DNA from: Cryptomeria japonica
Lineage: Eukaryota; Streptophyta; Pinopsida; Cupressales; Cupressaceae
DNA: 64,000 nucleotides
Assembly: GCF_030272615.1 (NCBI RefSeq)
Contig: NC_081405.1
Location: forward strand, 317,053,041-317,117,040
Direction of reading: 5' to 3'
In this document: one piece after another, positions 56,740 to 64,000 of the stretch
Layout: each line of letters starts with the position of its first letter
How positions within the stretch are numbered: the stretch's first letter is position 1
Position numbers and translations under genes: made by a program
Notes under the pieces: model-generated
Seen by the model: the letters and a program-made list of their open reading frames with translations, nothing else
The model's database searches: none
What the model was told of the DNA's origin: nothing

Positions 56740-58273
56740 TGTAAAGCTCTGATGCTAATAGTAAACAAGATGAGAGGGGGTGTGAATCATACAAACTTAA
56801 TCTTCAATATATTCAAAAGATTCAACCTCGGTAGCATATACTTCTGAATATATAACCAAAACTGTAAAACATTCAAACTCATGAACAGATAATCATCACA
56901 ACACATATAACACCAAATGTAACATGGAAACCCAAATAGGGAAAACCCAATGTGGGATTTCAGACCCACTAAGAAATATACCCTTCTAGAGTATGCTCAG
57001 TTAAAAGCAAATCTTGTTAAAGATTACAAACAAATTGCTAGATGTGACCTAGTTAAGGGATTTCCCTCAGACTTGTTAGAGTCTTGGACTTTGTTAGAAG
57101 TGACCTTGTCAAATGATTTCAAACACTCATTTAGAATGTTACCTTCCTAGAGGATTTACAAATAAGACTGTTAGGTCCACTCGGTTAAGAGATTTTTTGT
57201 CACTTTACAAAATAACAATAATAAAAATATATCTGCAACTTCACATTTAAAATGCTAAAGCAGATTCTTATTTGCTCAAAACAATCTTGTCATAAGACTT
57301 ACCTAGTCCTTTGATGGGCTTGTTGGGCTTCTCAATCTGTTCTTCATTTAGATCTTCAAGCTTCTGAGCTTGGTAAACATTCCTCTAGCATCATTGTGCA
57401 TACATTTGCCCCCATATATTGTTTATCAACAATTCCTTATTTATAAACAATTTCTGACCGCTTAATCTCCATGATCACATTTCCCATGATCATTCTTAGC
57501 CATCAGATCATCAAACTTGACTAGGTTCAATGTATCCTTCGATCTGAAAACATTTTACCTCACCTTGGAACATGCATTCCCTCCTAGGAACTTGTGCTAG
57601 GGTATTGCGGTTCAATTTGTGTTGTAGATCTTCCTCCTAATTTTCCATTGTTGTAGATCCTTAACAAACTTCTTGCATGACAAACCAATCATTTGTTCAT
57701 CACCAGCTCATCAACATCCTTCATTAAATAATGCTTTTATCCATCCAATGTGATCTATTATAACTTGTTTGTTACTAGGTTAATACCGAACTTTGCTCGG
57801 TAGACATTCTACCTTTGTTAACCAATATCGATAACCTTAGGGTTTACCGACTAGGTACCTTAGGGTTTATCGACTAGGTTCCTTAGGGTCTACCAACTAG
57901 GTTCCTTGCTCGGTGACATAATATAGTATTAAACTTATAATCAACAACATGTGTAGGATATCAAAACAATCAAAACAACATGATCTCATCATTGTCTAAC
58001 TTGGTAATAGTTGCCCATTGAATAACTTATTTCTCCCCTTTATTATCACATTCTTTCTGTGTCACTTACCGACCTCTTAATAGTGATCAAAACATACTTC
58101 TCAAGATATGGCAACATCATACTAAATTAGAAAATCAATTTCTTGACATCAATGACAAAATAATATTATTAAGACAGTAATCATCCTTCTTTAGTTATAT
58201 CAACAATCTCCAACAACCTTCTCAATATCCTTATTGAAATGCCAACAATCTCCTTTCTATTGTAATGCCAACA
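56740..58273 (-). repeat. Element K 3' LTR
   Basis: TGTAAAGC to GCCAACA, 1534 bases. It carries ACATGGAAACCC/GGGAAAACCC at about 56922-56950 and three consecutive units like TTAGGGTTTACCGACTAGGT at about 57836-57905. Confidence 0.92.
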
Positions 58274-58287
58274 ATCTCCCCCTTTGG
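58274..58287 (-). promoter_or_regulatory. Element K polypurine tract
   Basis: Minus strand CCAAAGGGGGAGAT, directly outside the 3' LTR. Confidence 0.88.
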
Positions 58288-58713
58288 CATTGATGGCAAA
58301 ACCAACAATTAAATGGTAATACCAACTTGATTTGTTCCAACTGATTCAGATTCAGATTGTTGTATAGTCTTCTCCTGTTATCCTTGAGCTGATCGAACCT
58401 TTTCCTGAAGTCTTCGCCCCCTAGCATTGGTTTTTTTTTATCTTCTCCATTTAGTCTAACTTCTCCATTTAGTCTTCTCCCCCTTTGACAACAATGCCAA
58501 AAAAAGAAAAAGAGCTAATTCATGGTTTCTTCCCCTATGAAGTGATTTGCCTTGCTATGTTACACATGTATTATCTCAGTCTCAGTCAAAGAAACTTGTC
58601 TCTAGTCACTATTTCTTACACACCTTAGAAAACCTCCTAAAGTGCGTAAATCAACATCAATCCACAAATAATATTTGATAGAGTCATCGAATTGATGCTT
58701 TCACCGAACTTTG
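58288..58713 (-). other. Element K 3' untranslated region
   Basis: Non-coding stretch between the RNase H stop and the polypurine tract. It has a second purine-rich CAAAGGGGGAGAAGAC at about 58480-58495 (minus strand), possibly an older or secondary tract. Confidence 0.55.
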
Positions 58714-60199
58714 TCAGTGAGTAGAAGATAGGGGTAGGACCCCTAACTTGCTTCTGAGATACTCAAAAGTGTCCCTTGGCAGTGGCTTTGTGAAGATGTT
58801 TGCTATTTGCTCCTTTGAACTAATATATTCTAGCACAACTTTCTTCTCTTGAACTTCTTCTCTAAGATAATAATACTTTATAGAGATATGTTTTGTCTTA
58901 GAGTGCATTATCGGATTCTTTGAAATGTTAATGGCACTAGTATTATCATAGAATATATTTACTAGCTTGGTAAATTTCTCATTTATACCTTCCAACAGTT
59001 GTTTGATCCATGCATTATTGGTACAATTCAATGCTGTAGCGACATATTTAGCTTCAGCTGTTGATTATGAAATGCATCCTTGTTTCTTGCTAAGCCAACT
59101 TAGTAGTCTATCTCCCAAAATGAAAGCTCCACCACTTGTGCTTTTCCTATCATCAATGTTTCCTGCCCAATCAACATCAGTATAAACTTAAATTAAAATC
59201 ATTCCTCTTTTCATAAACTGAGCCATAGTCTTTAGTGCCTGTCAGGTATCTGAAAATTCTCTTGATTGCTATCATATGGGTTTCTTTGGGATCTATAGAA
59301 ACTCTTGCAACTATTCCTACTACATGTGCTATATCTGGCCTGCTGTGAACAACATATTGCAGCTTTCTAATCATAGATCGGTAAAGTGCCTCATCAATAG
59401 ATGTAGATTCATCATTCTTTGATAGTTTATAGTTAGTAGTCATAGGAGTACTTACAAGTTTAGAATCCTCCATTCCAAATTTCTTCAAGATTTCCTTTAT
59501 GCACTTGGATTGAGTAATGAAAATCTCATCTTTCATTTGCAATATTTGTAAACCTATAAAATACTTTATCTCACTGATTAATGACATCTCAAATTCTTTG
59601 CACATTTCATTTCCAAAGTTCTTTCATAGAGAATCATTTCCACAAAAAATAATATCATCAACAAATATGGGTGAGATCAGTATTCCATTGTCCTCATCAT
59701 TGTTCATGTACATATTATTATTTTCACTTGTCCTTATAAATCCAATCTTGATCAAGTAAGAGAGTAGTCACTCATACCATGCTCTAGGTGCTTGTTTCAG
59801 ACCATATAAAGCTTTGTTTAATTTACATACCTGATCTTTACTCTTGTCTTGAACAAATCCTTCAGGTTGTTCAATATAAACGTCTTCTTCTAGTATACCA
59901 TTCAAAAATGCAGATTTAACATCCATTTGATATACCTTGAAATTTTTGAAAGTAGCATATGTCAGCAATGTTCTTACTCCCTCAAGTCTAGCCACAGGTG
60001 CAAAAGTCTCATCATAATCTATTGCTTCTTCTTGAGCATAATCTTTGCAAACTAATCTTTCTTTGTTCTGAATGACCTTACCTTTTTCATTTAGCTTGTT
60101 TCTGAAGATCCACTTTATACTAATTACATTTTTGTCCTTTGCTCTTGGGACCAATGTCCATGTTTCATTTTTCTTGATTTGATCAATCTCTTCTGTCAT
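58714..60199 (-). pseudogene. Element K reverse transcriptase and RNase H
   Basis: [77 protein letters not shown] (59768-60199), a stop, then catalytic FVDD at 59654-59665, then FEMSLISEIKYFIGLQIL and KKFGMEDSKLVSTPM (59177-59605). The frame is constant from 60199 to 59177. RNase H (58714-59160) is shifted by one frame and includes NIFYDNTSAINISKNP, KTKHISIKYYYLRE and IFTKPLPRDTFEYLRSKLG. Inactive but well preserved. Confidence 0.92.
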
Positions 60200-61545
60200 A
60201 GCATTTACCCAATCTTCATTGTTAAATGCCTCTTTTACTATTCTTGGTTCAAATTCAGATATCAGACATGTGTTCTATCTCAGTTTGTTCCTTGTCATCA
60301 CTGGATCATCCTCATCTCCTAAAATCTGACTTGATGCATGATTTCTTCTGACATATTTGGCTAATATAGGCTCGGTAGGCTCTGTATGATCCTCTTCATC
60401 ACTGAGTAACTAGATATTATCTTCATTTACTTCAGCAAATTTCTCGGTAGGACTTCTCAGTTGAACATAAACAAATTCTTCATAATTTTTTGGTTCTTTG
60501 GAATTTTCTTCATCATTTCTTTCTGCAAATTCATTAATTTTCACATTTGCACTTTCTACTATTTTGTTAGATGATTTGATCAGACATTTAAATGCTTTAC
60601 TTCTAGAAGAATAACCAAGAAACATTCCTTCCTCGCATTTTTTATCAAACTTTTCATTTCTGTCATCTTTGTGAACATAACATCTACTTCCAAAGATTTT
60701 AAAATAACTTACATTAGGTTTCTTGTCATACCAGATTTCATATGGCGTCTTTATAGTTCCTTTCTTCAGTTGTACTCGGTTCAGGGTGTAAACAGTAGTG
60801 TTGATTGCTTCTCTCTAAAATGTTTGAGGTACCCTCTTTTCTATCATCAGGGTTTTGGCACAATCTACAATTGATCTGTTTCTTCTCTCATCTATCCCAT
60901 TTTGCTGAGGTGTTCTCCGTGCGGACACTTGCCTTTTTATACCATGATCATTGTAGAATAAGTTAAATTCATCAGAAGTGAATTCTCCTCCTCTATCAGA
61001 TCTAAGACATTCAGCTGTCTTCCTATTTCATTTTCAACTCTTGCCTTGTACCATTTAAACATTTGAAAAGCTTCTAATTTTTCTTTTAAAAACATAATTG
61101 ACATCATCCTTGAGTAATCATCCACAAATAATATGAAATATTTGTCACCATAATAACTTTGAACTTTCATAGGACCACAAAGATCAGTGTGTGCTAGATC
61201 TAAAATTCCTTTAGAAGTGTAGGACTTACTTGTAAAGCTTGATCTTGTTATCTTACCCATCTGGCATCCTTGGCACATAGCATTCTTAGGTTTTTCTAGG
61301 CTCAGTAGACCTCTTACTCAGTGTTTCTTACTTATTTTGATCAGATTATCAAAATTTACATGACAAAACCTTTTATGTCGTAACCAGGTATCTTCTATTT
61401 TTGCATATAGACATTTTTTCCGAGTTGAGTCAAGATGAAATGCATTACCTTTTGTTTGTGTCTTGGTAGCAACTAGCTTTCCATGTTTGTCATGAACTTT
61501 GACACATCCCTTCTAGAATTCTATTCAGTATCCTATATTGTTTAG
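60200..61545 (-). pseudogene. Element K integrase and linker
   Basis: GAG-pre-integrase (WLRHKRFCHVNFDNLIKI near 61355-61400; CQGCQMGKITRSSF at 61240-61278), core with HTDLCGPMKVQSYYGDKYF and FVDDYSRMMSIMFLKEK (61080-61200). A small indel near 61013 shifts the RSDRGGEF region to another frame. NGMDERRN-like catalytic-Glu block near 60890, then KKGTIKTPYEIWYDKKP and EEGMFLGYSSRSKAFKC (60560-60780). Acidic linker to RT with two stops. Confidence 0.9.
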
Positions 61546-62898
61546 CTATGCTACACTCAACAAATTGTATTTCAAACCTTCAACCCAATATACATCATCA
61601 CATTTAGCATTGTCAAGAAGTGTTATAGATCCTTTACCTTTCACCGGACATGGTGCATCATTACCAAATCTTACATATCCTCCTTCATAGTCTTCTAGTT
61701 TAACAAACTTGTGTTTATCACTTGTCATGTGATGTGAGCATCCACTGTCTATGATCCAAGAATCATTATTATTTATGTGAGATATTAGAGCTTTTTCTTC
61801 ATACCTTTCTTCATCTGATCCATCTTTAATAGCCGTATAAAAAACTTCCTCTGTATCAGTTTCATCAGATTTATCATCATTGGATTCCTCATCAACTACT
61901 AGGCATGTCTTTCTGTCTCTCCTTCTGAAGTCTTGGTGTCCTCTATAGTGATTGTCTTTATGTTTGTCTTCTCCGTATTCTCTCTTTTCACTAGATTCTT
62001 TGTCAGGGCAGTTAGAAGCCATATGTCCTATTTTATCACAATTGAAGCATTTTAAAGGTAGCTTTCCTTTATACTTACCTTTGCCTCTTGGTAACCTTCT
62101 GGCCAATACTGCTTCAAACTCTTCTTGCTTTCTGATTTCCTCATACTATTTGTGTACTTCTTCCATGTTTTTATGAAATCTCTCACTTGCTCCACTGTTA
62201 TTTCCTTCAGAACACTCATTCATTCTATCATTATTGTCATCAGATTCACCAATATGAAAAGAACTGAATGCAGATTCTACTTTATTTACCGAAGAACCAC
62301 TGTTATCAAAATTACTTAACTCAAATGCATGTAGCTTACCAATACTGGAATCCAAAGAGACTGGCATGTTTGGTACAGACCTTAATTTATTGATTGCAGA
62401 GACTCGAATGGCATAACTAGGTAGAAGGGTTCTCAACAACTTACTTGTTACGTCCTTTTCTTCAATAGTTCCTCCTGCTCCTTTAATTTGATTGACAATT
62501 TCCTTTAACCTTGTATTGTATTAGGTTATGTTCTCACCTTCATTCATTCTCATGGATTCAAGTTGTCCTCTTAGACTATCTACTTTTTCTCTTTGGACAT
62601 GTTCATCACCACCATACACAGATATGATCTTCATCCACATTGCTTTTGCATCATTATAGCCTTCTAGATCATTAAACTCTGAGTCGGTCAATGCTGATGT
62701 TATTTCAATCATAGCTTGAATATGTTCTTTCTTTGCTTTTATCTCTTCCAAGGTCATCAGGTTGGTGCTAGGTGCTATGTAATCATTCTCCAAATAATAT
62801 GTTGCATATTCTCCAATTCCTGATAAGTGTAGCTTCATCCTTTTCTGCCATGTGGAGAAACTTGACTTGTTCAGCTTTGGTGCGTCCCTTTTATACAT
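61546..62898 (-). pseudogene. Element K Gag and protease
   Basis: One frame from the ATG at 62896-62898 (MYKRDAPKLNKSSFSTWQKR) to 61546, with just two internal stops: TAA at 62521 and TAG at 62146, each explained by CAA/CAG to TAA/TAG. UBN2-type Gag (DAKAMWMKIISVYGGDEHVQ). Zinc knuckle CFNCDKIGHMASNC complete (about 62010-62052). Protease WIIDSGCSHHMTSDK complete (about 61715-61760). Then DDVYWVEGLKYNLLSVA. The start follows the primer site by about 50 bases. Confidence 0.93.
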
Positions 62899-62948
62899 CT
62901 TCGGATCTTTTCTTCAAGTACCTTTAAAATTTTCTTCCAGAGTCCTTA

Positions 62949-62960
62949 GCTCTGATACCA
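62949..62960 (-). promoter_or_regulatory. Element K primer-binding site (initiator Met tRNA)
   Basis: TGGTATCAGAGC on the minus strand, two bases inside the 5' LTR. Confidence 0.93.
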
Positions 62961-62962
62961 AT

Positions 62963-64000
62963 TGTAAAGCTATGATGCTAATAGTAAAAAAGATGAGAGG
63001 GGGGGTGACTCATACAAACTTAATCTTGAATATATTCAACAGATTCAACCTCGGTAGCATATACTTCTGAATATATAACCAAAACTATAAAACATTCAAA
63101 CTCCTGAACAGATAATCATCACAACACATATAACACCAAATTTAATGTAGAAACCCAAATAGGGAAAAACCACTGTGGGATTTTGGACCCACTAAGAAAT
63201 ATACCCTCTAGACTATGCTCGGTTAAAAGAAAATCATGTTAAAGATTACAAACACATTGCTAGATGTGACCCAGTTAAGGGATTTCCCTCAGACTTGTTA
63301 GAGTCTTGCACTTTGTTAGAAGTGACCTTGTCAAAGAATTTCAAACACTCATTTAGAATGTTACCTTGCTAGAGGATTTACAAATAAGACTGTTAGGTCC
63401 ACTCGGTTAAGAGATTTTCTGTCACTTTACAAAATAACAGTAATAAAAATATATCTGCAACTTCACATCTAAAATGCTAAAGTAGATTCTTATTTTCTCA
63501 AAACAATATTGTCATAAGACTTATCTAATCCCTTGATGGGCTTGTTGGGCTTCTCAATCTGTTCTTCATTTAGATCTTCAAGCTTTTGAGCTCGGTAAAC
63601 ATTCTTGTACTATCACTGTGCATACATTTGCCCGCATATATTGTTTATCAACAATTCCTTATTTATAAACAATTTTTGACCACTTAATCTCCTTGATCAC
63701 ATTTCCCATGATCAATCTTAGCCATCAGATCATCAAACTTGACTAGGTTGAATGTATCCTTCGATCTGAAAATGTTTTACCTCACCTCGGAACTTGCATT
63801 CCTTCCTAGGAACTTGTGCTAGGTTATTGCAGTTCAATCTGTGCTATAGATCTTCCTCCTAATTTTCCACTGTCGTAGATCCTTAACAAACTTCTTGCAA
63901 GACAAACCAATCATTTGTTCATCTCCAGCTCATCAGCATCCTTCATTAAATAATTATTTTATCCATCCAATGTGATCTATTATAACTCGGTTGTTACTCG
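62963..64000 (-). repeat. Element K 5' LTR, cut by window edge
   Basis: Begins TGTAAAGC and follows 56740-57780 to the last base. About 500 bases of this LTR lie outside the window. Confidence 0.92.

Larger units (their letters stand above)
56740..64000 (-). mobile_element. Copia element K, nearly complete, 5' LTR runs off the window
   Basis: Minus strand. 3' LTR 56740-58273, polypurine tract, RNase H, RT, integrase, protease, Gag, primer site 62949-62960, 5' LTR from 62963 to beyond 64000. LTRs differ by roughly 6-7% over the first 230 bases by eye. The coding part has two frameshifts and about ten stops. Same family as the solo LTR at 6764-8288. Confidence 0.93.

Noticed and set aside
57836-57910. 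Repeated TTAGGGTTTACCGACTAGGT units as telomeric (TTTAGGG) repeats or a CRISPR-like array
   Set aside because: There are just two or three units, they recur at the same place in the related solo LTR at about 7865-7910, and they are part of the LTR.

Overview
The window looks like plant nuclear DNA from a large, retrotransposon-bloated genome. The signs are a plant-type LINE, many nested Ty1/copia LTR elements primed by the initiator-methionine tRNA, and one hevein-type chitin-binding peptide gene with a plant TATA box and AATAAA signals. The chitin-binding domain resembles that of class IV chitinases and of gymnosperm hevein-like peptides, so a gymnosperm is a reasonable guess, but the sequence alone does not prove it. 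I see one convincing host gene. Almost all other coding sequence is transposon debris.

Layout. 1-3587: 3'-truncated LINE on the minus strand. 3588-6763: unassigned, mostly AT-rich. 6764-8288: solo LTR. 8289-11900: no gene. 11900-27521: one old minus-strand copia element (A), split by two insertions. The first is B (13016-17987), a non-autonomous LTR element. The second is D (19819-25500), a solo LTR with target duplication AATAG, itself split by another non-autonomous element, C (20951-25379). 27522-30150: decayed plus-strand LTR-element debris with a G-patch remnant (E). 32092-32358: the hevein-like gene, minus strand, with a duplicated upstream region. 34678-48269: an imperfect 0.75-kb repeat (H1, H2) bracketing plus-strand copia element F, whose left LTR carries a young, nearly intact Tnt1-like copia element G (35691-41685, target duplication GATAT). 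48440-55900: copia element I, broken by minus-strand copia element J. 56740-64000: minus-strand copia element K, whose 5' LTR runs off the window; the solo LTR at 6764 is the same family.

The best candidate for something undescribed is the pair B and C. Both lack protease, integrase, reverse transcriptase and RNase H. In the place of pol, both carry a related protein of unknown function. It is clearly alignable between the two (about 40-45% identity by eye over some 190 residues), although the elements are otherwise diverged. This suggests a lineage of non-autonomous LTR elements that keeps a captured gene and relies on relatives such as A and F for mobilisation. Other points: a four-knuckle Gag in B, an apparent preserved pre-insertion site beside F, an ATGA stop-start overlap between the two LINE ORFs, and a chitin-binding peptide with two extra tail cysteines.

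All alignments and percentages were made by eye.
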